Source: Hymenolepis diminuta
Taxonomy: Eukaryota > Platyhelminthes > Cestoda > Cyclophyllidea > Hymenolepididae
DNA length: 64,000 bases
Assembly: GCA_900708905.1 (NCBI GenBank)
Contig: CAADRB010000025.1
Span: forward strand, 133,909-197,908
Reading direction: 5' to 3'
Numbering within the stretch: the stretch's first letter is position 1; the number at the start of each line of letters is the position of its first letter. The notes under the pieces are model-generated. The model had not been told where the DNA came from. It saw only the letters and a program-made list of their open reading frames with translations, and ran no database searches. A program made the position numbers and the translations under genes. Below, in pieces: positions 25,501 to 36,794 of this stretch.

Positions 25501-28500
25501 CTTTTTATTTTAGCTCGTTGAGGGAGTAATCCAAGGCCTTAAGGAAGATATAGCTGCTTGTACCGAAGAGAAATCGGCTCTACTGTCGCATAGTGCAGCA
25601 TCTTTGTCGTCAGAAGCTTCGGTTTTCAGCAAATCTGGTTCTAAATTGACTGTGGAACATGTTTCTAATGTTGGAAGCGGTAATATCACAACCGTGGAAA
25701 TTGATGTTTCTCCATTAAAGAATGAAAAATATTCTAATGCGGTGAAGCAGGAGGCTGTGACTGGTTCTAACCTCAAGGAAAGCTTATTCGCAAGTACTTT
25801 ATCTTCGTCCGAATCTTCGAGCGTTAATGAAGTCTCCAAGTCTGAAACATCATATTCGAAATCTCAAAAGTCCGATGTAGCAGAAACCTCGGCTAACCAT
25901 ACTGTTCCTGCAGTACCTTCAAATACGATTTCAAATCCGATCGTGTCTGAGAACTTGCATGACGATTCCCTGCCATCAATTAAGGAACTCGGATCTCTTC
26001 AAGTGGCGGATCATTCCTCTGTTAGATCACATATCTCTGTGGAATGCCAGTCGAGAACCCTGGCAAAATCTCGTAATTTTGATGAACTGCCGCCTTCGCA
26101 GATAGCATCAAAGTCTCTTTCAGAAATCAAAATAAGTATCGATGATAAATCTGTGTCAGAAAAACAAGAGCATGTAGTTGAAAAAGCTGTGGTGAAGTCT
26201 GCTCCTGAGGTGCTAGAACACATCGATCCATCATCCCAATCTAATTCGATTTTACAGCTCCCATCATCAACAGAATTACTGAAGTCGATTTCAAAGTTAG
26301 GTGATAATAGCACCACTAAACTGGAAGGCTCTGACATTTCCAACGTTATAATTGCACTGGATGATTCCAAAAAGGCTTCCACTCCGATCAGGTCGAAAAC
26401 CGATACTGTTGAACCCGTAGAAGCATCACAGAATGAAGTTTCTAAACCAGAAGATGAGAAGACCTGTGCTCTTAACACCACTCTATCGGAACTTTCCCTC
26501 GCTACACCCTCTGGTGTTAAGAGTGTGGAGAAGGTTGAGCAAGTTGCATCAGCACTTGACAAGGAGCCATCTGCTAAACCAGATACTCATTCAGGAGAAG
26601 ATACAGCAGATGCCTACTCAGATGACTTTGAAGATGACGAGTTTCCTGAAGAGGAAGCATTGGTAAAGACACCAGAACCTCCAGAATTCACTTCCGCCAT
26701 ACCTGCTTCGCCTTCTAATTCGCAGTCAAATCTGCGGTATGTTGACTCTCACTTTAGCATTTTAAGTTTAACAATCGCCCGTAAGCAGGTTCACTTACCC
26801 GAGTTTGTTATTGAAATTTGAAATTTCGAATCTAACTCCATAGTGGGCAAGTATCCCCTACTGTCCTCTTGGCTATTATTCAGCTGCTTATTTATTTTGT
26901 TATTTCATAAGATTGCTTCCACTTGAAGCTATTTTTCATTGCTTAAATTTCACTAATTCTTCCGAACTCTCACACATTTAAACTTTTTACGATTGACTTT
27001 CTGAAGTCTTGTTGATTAATTTAGAAGACAACTTCTTTGATAGTTGGGAATCATCCGTGCGTATTTGTATGTCATAACTGTTCTGCGCGTCGTATCGGTC
27101 ATAGTTGCATTGAATAATTAATGGTGATTGACTTGAAATCATATTCTACTTCTGTAAACTCATATTGCTAGTTTATCGAAATTGGAAAAGGCCATTAATT
27201 TATTAATACTCAAATCGCTTGTTGGAACCCTTCATGTCTTTTTATTCCTGACTTCTCGAATTTCAGCTCTAGGTGGTTTTAAATCGTCTGCAGTTAATCG
27301 GCTAAAGTAGTTTTTTTAAGCATCTTAAATTAGAGGTACAATGGATATTGTTTTATTTCTTTTCTTTATATGTGCTTTTGAATGTCACTATAGAGGTAGG
27401 AATTACCGATCTCTTTACTAATGGTCAAACCGAGATAATACTAGATGTTCCAGAATGTCTTGTCCCTACATTTCACACCTAATTTTGAAAGATTCTTCCT
27501 GTTTTTAACCGAATTTTATTTGAATTACAGGATATTTTCAAACGTGTTATTGATTTCTTTGTGTGAGATGTAACCTAATCCGATATTCATATGTGAATTA
27601 ATAGTGTTTGGGTTAAGCTATCACTTTTCATGCACATTTTTTGTTATTTTGTTTTATCATCTTTATGACAGTATTGACACACGGGCTGAAGAACTTCTGG
27701 AAGAATGGCTGGACATCTTCCTCGAAGACACTTTGGACGAATTCATCGACGACTTATCCCTGGATGTCATCGGAGTCACCGCTGAAGATCTCATGCCAAA
27801 GCATTCAACAAGGACCAGCATTGAGGTAGGCTCATTAAAATCTCAACGTCTTTTAATAGTTTTAAGTAGTATGTTCCAAAATTGTTCTCACTTTTAAGGC
27901 TCTTGAGGAGATTCAGAATACGACCGGTCTCATAGTTAACCTACCTTCTCGAACACTACCGTTGTTTAAGAAAGCCATGAACTTTTTCTACGAGCTTCGA
28001 TCAAGTGTCCCCAAAGGCACTTTCGAACAAGCTCTTAAGACGGCTGAATACCCTCCAGAGTTCTCCAACTTGTACCTCGACGAAAAAGGTGACTTAGACC
28101 TTTACCATCCAAGGCTGAAAGGATTTACACCGGTTAAATTTATTTCCTCTTATTTTTTTTCCTCTGATAGATATGGAACTGTACAGAAAAGTCCCAGAAG
28201 TTTACTTTATCAATCGACCGCTCTTCTTCGATCTTCTGCGAACTGGGATGTTGGAGATCTTTGCTGGTGAAGATGACGATGTCAAATACAATCGGGAGAT
28301 TGTTTACACCAGTGCTCGACTTCATATGTGGGGTGGTCGCAGAAGGTGGCTGATATAATTCTAGTCATAACTCCGTTTACCTGTTTTGTGAAGATTATGA
28401 TAGTTCGAATGGTGGATACACTGATTTAATTTGTTGAATTTTTGGGAGCTATACGAGGGATGACTCACCGACACTTCCAGTGATGTGGATTGCCGACCCC

Positions 28501-29267
28501 TTTAATTAATTTGACAGAGGGATAGGAGGTGTAATATTGGGGGCTTGTACAGACTCATTAGACCCTAAATGAACACACTCTTACCTTATCAACTCTTAGT
28601 ACTAAGGTCCTGGAATGTCATGATAGAATTTAAGTCTCTTACAAGAGTGTCTTTGGTACACTTTCCCCCTATTGTAAATGGTATTGTTAGTATCTACTTG
28701 GGTTGGCTTTGAGGAGGGTTAAAGTACTTAAAAAATATTACTCACAAAGACAAATTAGTAGCTGGAACCAGTAAATAAGTAAAATAAGCCAAATCTAATT
28801 AAGAGTTCATAGTATATTTGGTGGAGACGAGATTATGAGTCTGGTTATCATACACCTTCAACATTTTTTTCACATTCAGACCCGAAAGTCAAGAAAGCTG
28901 GGAAGCATACTTGGGTCCTCAACTAGTAGCCATTCTCGGAATTAGTCTGGATCCCGTTGCTGCTCAAACCGACGACCCCGTTCCATTACCATTACCTACT
29001 GTCTACGATCATTCTGTTGTACGAGGATCTGTCTCCAGGTGGACGTTGCAATCTAAACACTATGTGGACCAATTGTGTGAAGTTGAGCTCCGTGCAGACG
29101 ACCCGAGTTGGTTCAACTACAGAGACTACATAAAGACGATTGTCGATCAGTCAACGAAAGAGGTAGCCGAGCAGATGGCTGTGGATACTATCGATCAGCT
29201 AATTTCCACAATGAAACCGTCCAATGGTGGAATGCAGCATGGTAGAGAGCAAGATATCGCCCTATAG
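16545..29267 (+). CDS. Large coiled-coil protein with CEP350-like C-terminal module, 1545 aa
   Basis: Fourteen exons: 16545-16907, 16976-17297, 17339-17423, 18033-18166, 18724-19284, 22124-22304, 22641-22862, 24404-24660, 25056-25438, 25514-26736, 27672-27825, 27899-28088, 28171-28345, 28880-29267. They sum to 4638 nt in one frame with GT-AG sites. Charged coiled-coil stretches lie at about residues 58-108, 550-605 and 785-860. Long Ser/Thr/Pro-rich linkers fill most of the rest. An acidic motif, DAYSDDFEDDEFPEEEAL, is near residue 1200. The C-terminal 300 residues are compact and hydrophobic (GLIVNLPSRTLPLF, FINRPLFFDLLR, WTLQSKHYVDQLCEVELR, DPSWFNYRDY). From memory the architecture resembles CEP350, a centrosome and ciliary microtubule-anchoring protein, but no CAP-Gly domain is visible. 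The gene structure is well supported; the name is provisional. A short paralogue of its 3' end lies at 41273-53676. Confidence 0.8.
19285..22123 (+). other. Intron 5 of the CEP350-like gene (2.8 kb)
   Basis: GT donor after ATACCTG and acceptor CTTCTCTAG at 22123. The open stretches inside, on both strands, are low-complexity or lack family similarity. No repeat or RNA gene was recognised. Confidence 0.75.
22863..24403 (+). other. Intron 7 of the CEP350-like gene (1.5 kb)
   Basis: Bounded by GTAAGT at 22863 and TCTTCTAG at 24403. Pyrimidine-rich and AT-rich filler; nothing recognised inside. Confidence 0.75.
26737..27671 (+). other. Intron 10 of the CEP350-like gene
   Basis: Bounded by GTATGT at 26737 and TATGACAG at 27671. 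The reading frame runs on for about 80 bases past the donor, but that tail has no similarity and the spliced frame resumes exactly at the C-terminal module. Confidence 0.7.
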
Positions 29268-30952
29268 GACTCAACTGTTCTATACTAGTTTCTTATCCCT
29301 GTATATATAATTCCTTATTTTATTAATTTTATTGCGACGTGAGGATTGGTGTTTTATAATTTTAGTATTGGAATAAATAGATAATTGCATTGGCGAATCG
29401 TTTTGCCTTGAGTTGTATCTAAAGCTTTTGGCCGATGTATTCAAATTAATTTTGAATCTAATGTAGATTACTCAGTCATTGCCAAACCGAACTTATTGGC
29501 TTTTCCAGTGGGCTTTGTCTCTGAGTGTGCTCTTAAGAGCAAACAAGTTGGCAGTCGGAATATGCAGTCTTGCAAAGTTGGGGTTCGACGGGTCTGAGAA
29601 GGGCATTTGTCAAGTCGAACTGACTCATTAACGAAGCCGATTTTACGAATTTTTAAATTGAACGATTGAAACCGTCGGTAGTCAGTAAATAAAGGATGTA
29701 AGATCACATACAAGTTTTATTGTTGAGATGGAATTGCATATTAAGGTCGGAAATTAGGTCACTGCAGATGAATTAATTGCCACGATTTAAAATCATCATA
29801 TGCCGACAACGAACCAACTCAAATTGTTTAATAGAAATCCAACATTCATACTATGTTAGTGATCGATTATTCTGATTTTATATTTACTAGTAATAAGTAT
29901 TGAAAATGGCATTAAAGCGAGTGTGTCTACTACAAAAATGCGGGCTTGTCGGAGGCTTAATGGAACTAAACAGCCGTCATATTTATGAATTATTATTACA
30001 AGATAGCAGTTTCCATTTGAAGTCCTAACTAGAATTCTGATGATACAACCTGGTTAATCCGAAATTCTCCTAATCTGTACATCTTTGGAATATCAAGTCA
30101 TCAGTGCAAACCCAGTGAGTGAAATGACCAACCGCACTCGTTAATTTTGCCTAGCAGAACTGGAGTTTCTCTTTGTGGAGGCTCAACGACACTATCCCTA
30201 AGATGAGCGTAGGAAAACACTCTCATAAATGGGGTTGGGATTAGTATTGTTTAATAATTTGGGTTGCGGGGGAGTCTACACTGGGGTCTACGTTAAATAT
30301 TAAAAGATCAGTGCTCCTTTTTACATATCAAGTTAAAATTGACTCATATCAGTCGAAGAGAAGATGGAATGCACACTTCTCAATAGAGCGACTCAACTAT
30401 ATCATCTCACTTTCCAAATCAAGTAACCAGTTGTTAATATTTTCTCTCTTTAATGCATGTTAAATTATTCTTTTCATAATCATTGCCCTGTGCAGATCAA
30501 TTTGAATGTCTCGTTGCTAATTCATTCCGAAATGGTTACTTATTTTGTTTAAAAAATGAAGTAATATCTCATTAAATAAAGTATCTACCTCCGGTACAAA
30601 TATCTCTATGATTCAACTTTTAACGAGGTAGGTTAGAATCAAACATTCTTTAATGAGCTTGGTAAGTTTTTGAAGGGTGTTTAATGGAAAAAAAAGGCGG
30701 ATTGCTCACAGGTAAACAGTAGAAAGGGGAAATCAATTGAGCAATAGCAAAGTAAGCGTGAGAAACAGCCTGGGAAAAAAGTGTGGTCCACCACACACTG
30801 TGCTAAACGAGATACAGCATCTCAATACCAAAAATTTCCCATGACCTTATTCACAATTACTCCCTAAATTCCTAATAATAGAACTGATCTATCAATCTTG
30901 ATTTTACTGCATTAGCGGATGACTGATTTTTCAATTACTACCGTATGGATCC
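29268..30952. other. 3' region and spacer after the CEP350-like gene
   Basis: Contains a consensus AATAAA at 29372-29377, about 105 bases after the stop codon, which is the likely polyadenylation signal. The rest is AT-rich with no recognised gene, RNA or repeat. Confidence 0.55.
29372..29377 (+). terminator. Polyadenylation signal of the CEP350-like gene
   Basis: AATAAA about 105 bases after the TAG at 29265-29267, followed by AT-rich sequence. First consensus hexamer after the stop. Confidence 0.55.
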
Positions 30953-31068
30953 GATAAACACAAGTTAGTTTCAGGCACTTCATACGACTACTCACTTTAA
31001 CTGACAAATAACATACACACATTAATTAAGAGAAATAGCAGGCATATTTAATAAGAGTAATATTTTGT
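30953..31068 (-). repeat. Possible remnant of the 3' LTR of the Gag-protease element
   Basis: Read against 32912-33052 this stretch shares, in order, GATAA, AGGCACTT, a CTAC..CAC..TTA block, CAA.TAACA and GGC.TATT, with a gap of about 20 bases. Identity is roughly 65 percent by eye. It lies just beyond the 3' end of the minus-strand Gag-protease ORF, where a 3' LTR should be. The similarity is weak and AT-rich sequence can mimic it. Confidence 0.35.
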
Positions 31069-31124
31069 AAAAGATCAAAATTTAAAATAATAGTTAAAGT
31101 AATGTTTACTTCTAAAACTCGCCG

Positions 31125-32858
31125 TTAGGACGTTGCTTCCTCGCAGAACTTCTCATTTGGACTCAGGATTGATTTAGTGTTCCTTTGGAGCGAATTTCTC
31201 CATTTTTCACAGAGGAATTCCTTCCACCTGTACCATTTTGACCTTCCCTTTCTTATTAGTAATAACTCTGCAAGAGACTTGATGTTAAACATAGGATTAA
31301 TAGCCGTACAGTGGTTTATGATACCATGTTTCACTTTTTTTGGCGTTGCAGTCTTTCCTTTACCTCTAGTCTTGGCTTCCTCTATCTTCTTGACCCGAGG
31401 ATTCGGATTTCTTGAGTAAAATACCGCCTTCACTTTTGGTTTAGATGGAAGACATCCCTTCCCTGTCTTCTTGGCGGTATCTGTTTTCGAGCCTGGTTTC
31501 ACTTCAATGTCTTTTGGAGGAATTGGTTTCTGTTTCTTTTCGGGAAACCGCTTCTTTTTCCGAACATAATTTTGATTCGTTTTGGTATTTGTCTTCAATC
31601 GAGCAGTCCGAACAACCATGGCAATTCGCTTTAGTAACTTCAATTCATCTAACCAGTCAAGACCGATTAGGTTCAGATCCGACTGATCCCCCACAAAACA
31701 TCGTGTTCGGATTCGTCGGTCACCGTAATGAACACGACATTTAAGTTCTCCTTTAAGTTTCAAGATCCCACCAGAAGCGTTTTGAGCAACTATATTCGGG
31801 CGAATTAATTCTGGTCTACCCAATGTTGTCCATGTTTTTCTTGAAATCATGGTTATATCAGAGGCTGTATCTAGTTGAAGCTTGACCCTCCGACCATTTA
31901 TTCGCACTGTCAAGTATATACGCCTATCGATATCACTTTCCTCGTCTCTAGAGCGCACAGCATTTAAGGATTTTGGAGGGTTTATTATTTTAAACATCGG
32001 ATTCCCATTTATCTTTTGGGTTTCAGTTCTCGTTCGACAGAATTGGTAATCAGTTAGAGGTTTATAGAAAAAGAAACAACTTTGAGACGCATTTTCAGAG
32101 AAAACTTCCTCACGTGGTTGAGCACAACTATCTTGACCAGAATTTTGAGGAATCATGCTGGAGTTCAGCTTGGAGTGGTCTATTTTAAAGCATTTATTAG
32201 TAAGATCCTCCAAGGAAATTTTATCCTTTCCTTCAAGCATACTGAGCATTTCACAACGAACAGCAGCTTGATAAATTTCTCGAAGACTACACAAAAATAG
32301 CAAACATTTGAACTGATTCTCCAATATGGCAGAAAAATCCGACTGTTCAAACGCAGCATCAATGCGGCTAACGTAGTCCCTCCAGGTTTCACTGGAATAT
32401 TTAGTTAAGGAAGGAAAGTTGAAACATTTTCTGGAGTTGGAAGATCTTTGTACAAACAATTTGGATAGATTTGAGACTGGCTCTTCGACCTCGAGTTCCG
32501 AAACTGATCTTGGGCGGACTAAACTCGTGAATCCCTTTTGTTCAGTAATTTTGAATCCCCTTAATAGTAATCTGACTTTTATATCTTCCAAAATGTCATC
32601 AAGTTGCATACGTAAGACATCCTCATATTGGTGAAACCATGATTCAAGTTTATGATCTGATTCCGGATCAAAGTGAAATTCCTCAATTTTTTGAACAAGG
32701 GATTTTACAATTGATTCCGGCGAAGAATTTCTCGTCTTTTCGACTTTCAAGTCCGTATTTGTGAAAAAGAGTTCCGACAGAATCTTTAAATTATCCCGCT
32801 TTTTCTTCAAATTACCTTCAGATTGTCCAATATCCGTTGACATATTTTCAGTTTTCAA
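31125..32858 (-). CDS. Ty3/gypsy-type Gag-protease protein, 577 aa, no reverse transcriptase
   Basis: An uninterrupted single-exon frame. Residues about 50-230 resemble a Gag capsid (FHFDPESDHKLESWFHQYED, and SSETWRDYVSRIDAAFEQSD). Where a CCHC zinc knuckle is expected near residue 260 there is CFFFYKPLTDYQFC, which keeps only two of the four metal ligands. A retropepsin follows: QLDTASDITMIS active site, ASGGILKLKGEL flap region and LNLIGLDWLDEL. The DTAS active site is typical of one group of flatworm gypsy elements. The last 170 residues are a Lys/Arg/Pro-rich tail in place of reverse transcriptase, RNase H and integrase, none of which follows. The start is 26 bases from a primer-binding-site-like sequence. 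It is either a non-autonomous retroelement or a domesticated gene. Confidence 0.88.
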   Translation of the reverse strand: MKTENMSTDIGQSEGNLKKKRDNLKILSELFFTNTDLKVEKTRNSSPESIVKSLVQKIEEFHFDPESDHKLESWFHQYEDVLRMQLDDILEDIKVRLLLRGFKITEQKGFTSLVRPRSVSELEVEEPVSNLSKLFVQRSSNSRKCFNFPSLTKYSSETWRDYVSRIDAAFEQSDFSAILENQFKCLLFLCSLREIYQAAVRCEMLSMLEGKDKISLEDLTNKCFKIDHSKLNSSMIPQNSGQDSCAQPREEVFSENASQSCFFFYKPLTDYQFCRTRTETQKINGNPMFKIINPPKSLNAVRSRDEESDIDRRIYLTVRINGRRVKLQLDTASDITMISRKTWTTLGRPELIRPNIVAQNASGGILKLKGELKCRVHYGDRRIRTRCFVGDQSDLNLIGLDWLDELKLLKRIAMVVRTARLKTNTKTNQNYVRKKKRFPEKKQKPIPPKDIEVKPGSKTDTAKKTGKGCLPSKPKVKAVFYSRNPNPRVKKIEEAKTRGKGKTATPKKVKHGIINHCTAINPMFNIKSLAELLLIRKGRSKWYRWKEFLCEKWRNSLQRNTKSILSPNEKFCEEATS

Positions 32859-32883
32859 TATTCAAAAATTCTAATTTTCTATT

Positions 32884-32900
32884 CTGTTACTGCGTCACCA
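32884..32900 (-). other. tRNA primer-binding site of the Gag-protease element
   Basis: On the minus strand this reads TGGTGACGCAGTAACAG. It begins with the TGG that pairs with a tRNA CCA end and lies 26 bases before the Gag start, the usual place for an LTR-retrotransposon primer-binding site. TGGTGAC also begins the Trp-tRNA site used by some flatworm gypsy elements; the remaining bases do not match well, so the tRNA is not assigned. Confidence 0.55.
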
Positions 32901-32911
32901 ATTTAATTAAG

Positions 32912-33052
32912 TGATAAGACCGAAACTTGGATCAATTTAGGCACTTTAAAAACTTCCCTATGACCTTCAGCTACTTCACATTAGTCAGACAATTAACACA
33001 ATTGGATATTTCAGTAAAATAATAGGCGTATTGAATAGAAGAATTATTTTCT
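32912..33052 (-). repeat. Possible remnant of the 5' LTR of the Gag-protease element
   Basis: On the minus strand this stretch ends in TTATCA about 11 bases before the primer-binding site. It shows weak collinear similarity to 30953-31068 on the other side of the ORF. Position and orientation fit a 5' LTR; the divergence means the call is tentative. Confidence 0.35.
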
Positions 33053-33653
33053 CAAGAGAGCAATATTTAATACAATATTTTATCTAGCCAAAACAACATT
33101 TGCTCTTTGATACAACATCATTTATTTGAAAATATTTTTTTTTAGTTTAAAAAGCGCAAACAAGAGTTAATATTTTCATCACAAAGCAAGGTTGGCATCA
33201 TGATAAGATTATATGTTCTTTTGCATAAAACAATATGACCGCATTTGACCGATGCTTAAATTGATTAAGTAGAGGGCATGTCACTATCTCGTGAAAATTG
33301 CAATTGCTAAACGCGTTCTGACTCGACATTATGAGAAAGGAAGACGAGAGTGACGACTGGGTTCGTTCTACAAATAAACATGAGATGAAAAAAAATTAGG
33401 ATGTGAATGCCTTGAAAGATGAGGAATAGCCAAGAAAATAACCTTCACGACGATGTCCTGGTGATAACAACTTGTCTTACTTTGAGCACTATGGATAAAG
33501 AATGCACCTCAATAGATTGGCCAGGCTATGCACCGTTTCATTTATAGGGAGCATGATGCAAATGAGTATTTATTATAAATATATAATAAGCAAAATGTGA
33601 GAGAATGGAAAGACATAAATGTTAGTGGAAGTAAGAGATAAGAAATATGTAGC
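33053..33653. other. Spacer between the Gag-protease element and a solo LTR
   Basis: AT-rich sequence with no recognised coding or RNA feature. The distal part of the 5' LTR of the Gag-protease element may extend into it. Confidence 0.5.
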
Positions 33654-34187
33654 TGTAGATAGCTAACAGTAAATGAAAGAAAAAGAACACCAAGATTTGC
33701 GTTGACCAGGTTGTATTGAACAAACCTCAGTACAGAATCTCAAGGGAAAATAGAGAATTGAAGGAGAAGAATTGAGCAAAGGGAGATGCGTTTGACAAGC
33801 TAGGGTCCCCTGTGTGTGTGTCTAATGGAAGGCTATTTATAATCGACACTTTGGGTGAGGAGGACACGCATGAGGATATAATTGTATGCGGGCTTTAATT
33901 GGTCGGGACGATTGTAGGAAAAGGAAGGGCCAGTGTAGACAGGACTGGTTAATAACAAAGCCGACTAAGCAATGTCTTTGCTACTATCGTCGGAGGTATG
34001 CTTACCTTTTCCGATTGATGAGAAATAAGCCAATTGAGGACACACGATGTTTGTCTATGGAATGCTTGGGTCACAGGAAAGGTTAAAAGTTTACAGACAT
34101 TACTATAAGGACGAGGTAATCAAATTTAGGGGATGATTAGGGATGACGCAAGATAAATATATCGGAGAAGAAGGGATTCATCCTTCA
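33654..34187 (+). mobile_element. Solo LTR, family A, copy 1
   Basis: A 534-bp element starts TGTAG and ends CATCCTTCA. It matches 63451-63991 in the same orientation at roughly nine bases in ten by eye. It has a TATTTATAA box near 33833-33841. Two short open frames are shared by both copies because the DNA is similar, but they end differently and look non-coding. The flanking bases here (TAGC and GGTA) do not form a target duplication, unlike copy 2. No internal retrotransposon region is attached. Confidence 0.7.
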
Positions 34188-36794
34188 GGTAAATCAGGAG
34201 AGCGTAAAGGATACAAGAGTGAGAGAATGTGACCGTCTCGTCACAATGTAATATTGTTGAGTCTATTCGCTAAATTAATCAAAACGGGATTTGTTATTGA
34301 ATTTCTCTTGATTCTATCATTTTTATCCTAAGTGGATTCAACAACTGCACTTTCAGACTCGACTTCAGTGGTAAACGTGTGAGCGCGGAATCGAATTCTT
34401 ACCCAGCATCTGAATGGAATTCACGGAATTTGTCGACAGAGTATCTCTTATGTGTACTTGTTTATTCATTATTAGATACCCACGCTTTTGCATGGGAATG
34501 GATTTAATTGCATTTTTGGCTAAGAGAGAGTCAACCAATCCTTGCATATTTCAAAACACCATAAGCATTTGTAGTATTTTTAATGCAGTAATTGACTGAA
34601 TTGGAGGAGCTGTGGAGGAGCTGTTACCTCATTGAGTGTTGAGATATTTGAAGATGGCTGCGCAGGTTATATTAATAGCTACTTTGAGTCTAATTAGTAG
34701 AATTTTTACCAGATGATACAGTAATGCTCCAACTTATGCTGTTTGTCATTTGTACCGTTCTGATATTTTTTCTACTAACTATCGCTAATATTTATTAAAT
34801 TTTATACAATAACACATCTTTATTTGATAAAATGTGTCTCACAATCTGAAATGAAATGGCCAAAGATTAGTCTCATCATCTTACAGCACATGTTTTCAGG
34901 TTGTAAGTTTTTTTGAGGCGTTTAGCTGATTCGCATTAGAAACCGCATGTTCGAAGTCGGTTCGAAGCTGTGATAGCAATGTTATTGAGTATAAGGTGGG
35001 TATCTAATTAAAAAATGAAATCAAATAGAATTAGTTCAACTTATTAACTACAACTTCCACACCAAATCGTATTCTGTGCGTGACTGTACTGTACGGATGT
35101 GTACTCAATTTTTCCTCCATGAAATTCAATTCTAAATGATACTTTCAATTCAATCACCTTTATATATTCGAGTACTCTGACATTCGTCGGGGAGCAGCAA
35201 ATCAAAAATACTATAGTATTTCATAGTATTTTGAATTGTTTGTGTGGCAGACTACACACACCGGATTATGAGCAAGGACAATTAAATAGCCTGTGACAAA
35301 TATGACTTACAAATGAACAGAGTTTAGGATGCGGCCACTGTGCTGAAGTAGGGCAGTATAGGCTTAGGAACTCACCAGCCAATTAGAAAGTTTATAGTAT
35401 CCAACTATCCAATCAAATTCTCCTCTTTTAATAATTACTTCCTCCCCGTCCGGAAGAAGACCCAATCAGAGTCCAAGAAGCCACAGATACCGCCGAAAAG
35501 CTCAACTGATAGGCCAATGACAAGCAAGTTCTCCCTTCATCTATTTACGCCCCCACGCTTCTATAGTGTGTCCCATTTACTCTTTTAAATTCCTACTTTA
35601 CTCAGTCCACTTACAACGAAAAGCATGTGGTAAAACCTACAATAAGTCCCTTACTTATATCACTATAGCTATAAAAAACTTATTTTATTCGCATACTTTG
35701 TAACCAAAGCTTTGTAATTGTGATTTTCAATAGTGACGACTCTTTTTTCATCAATATTATAAGGTTCAAGGTTGTTCTTATGTTTAGTTTCAACTTTATA
35801 CTTTATGCCAATATATCAGATTTATTACTAAATTATATCGCATCAATTCACTATTTTTAAATTCTTTTTATGCCTAATATATTCGAAAAATTACGGATTA
35901 TTATAACAAAATGGCGGGAACGTAAATGTAGTTAATCAAACTTTAAAAACTTTCCCCAGTACACAATATCAGGGTATTCTCCGAGGTAAAAAAGCGGTTT
36001 TTTTGACTCCGTTAACTTTACAACCATCCATATGAAGAAGCTGTAAAGAACTTTGGACTTCAGCGGTGGCATAATATAGGACAACAGATCCATTTGAATT
36101 TGAGCGGTAGGGGAGCTGTATCAATCAAAACAGATCAACTGTTAATGAGATAGTTTTCCTGCCAAGACGATCATTTAACAATGGAGACGATAATGTGCAA
36201 AGAATTTACAAAGAAATTGAAGGAAAATAACATAAAATAAATCAGATCATCGCATTCTTTCGAGCGAACTGTGATATCATATGTGTATCAAAGATTGCCA
36301 ACTTATTAATTATTATATAAATAATAACCCCTTAAATTTAATAAAATTTGCAAAAAAATTATTCATATAATAACAATAGTAAAAACTATGTTATAATATT
36401 TAATAACGGCTATTTAATTTAATTTTATGCTTCCTTCCACTGTAAACAAATGAGCACCGGGTGCGGTTATGACAATTTTTGCTAAAGAGAATTCTCCTAC
36501 TGTTCAACTCTCACACAGTCGGCTTTTAACTTAAATAGAGCCGATATTTACTTTTAATTTGAGAGGAACAAGGAAGATAATTTAATTTTGATCAAAGTGT
36601 CTGAGAGGAATGTGCAAGAAGGTGCACTAGATCAATGCAGATTTCACAGGTGGGAAAGTTCGTACCTAAACAAATGCGTCCTTCCTGTGTTTTAATAACT
36701 AAAACTTATCTGGCGACTATATAACAAAAAACAGAAGCACAAATGAATGTGAAACTTAGTTGCAATGCTCTCAGATATTCGCGTAGAGAAGAAG
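34188..36794. other. Intergenic spacer
   Basis: No gene recognised. The region near 34940-34965 has a GGTTCGAAG string resembling a pol III B box, but no A box or cloverleaf could be drawn around it. The rest is AT-rich with short scattered open stretches. Confidence 0.5.

Noticed and set aside
26011..26562. A 183-codon open frame on the minus strand
   Set aside because: It is the antisense shadow of the Ser-rich exon 10 of the CEP350-like gene.
33886..34086. The 66-codon open frame shared by both family-A LTRs
   Set aside because: It lies wholly in the LTR, the two copies end at different points, and sharing is explained by DNA similarity.
34940..34970. A GGTTCGAAG string as a tRNA or SINE B box
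   Set aside because: No matching A box, anticodon arm or acceptor stem could be drawn.
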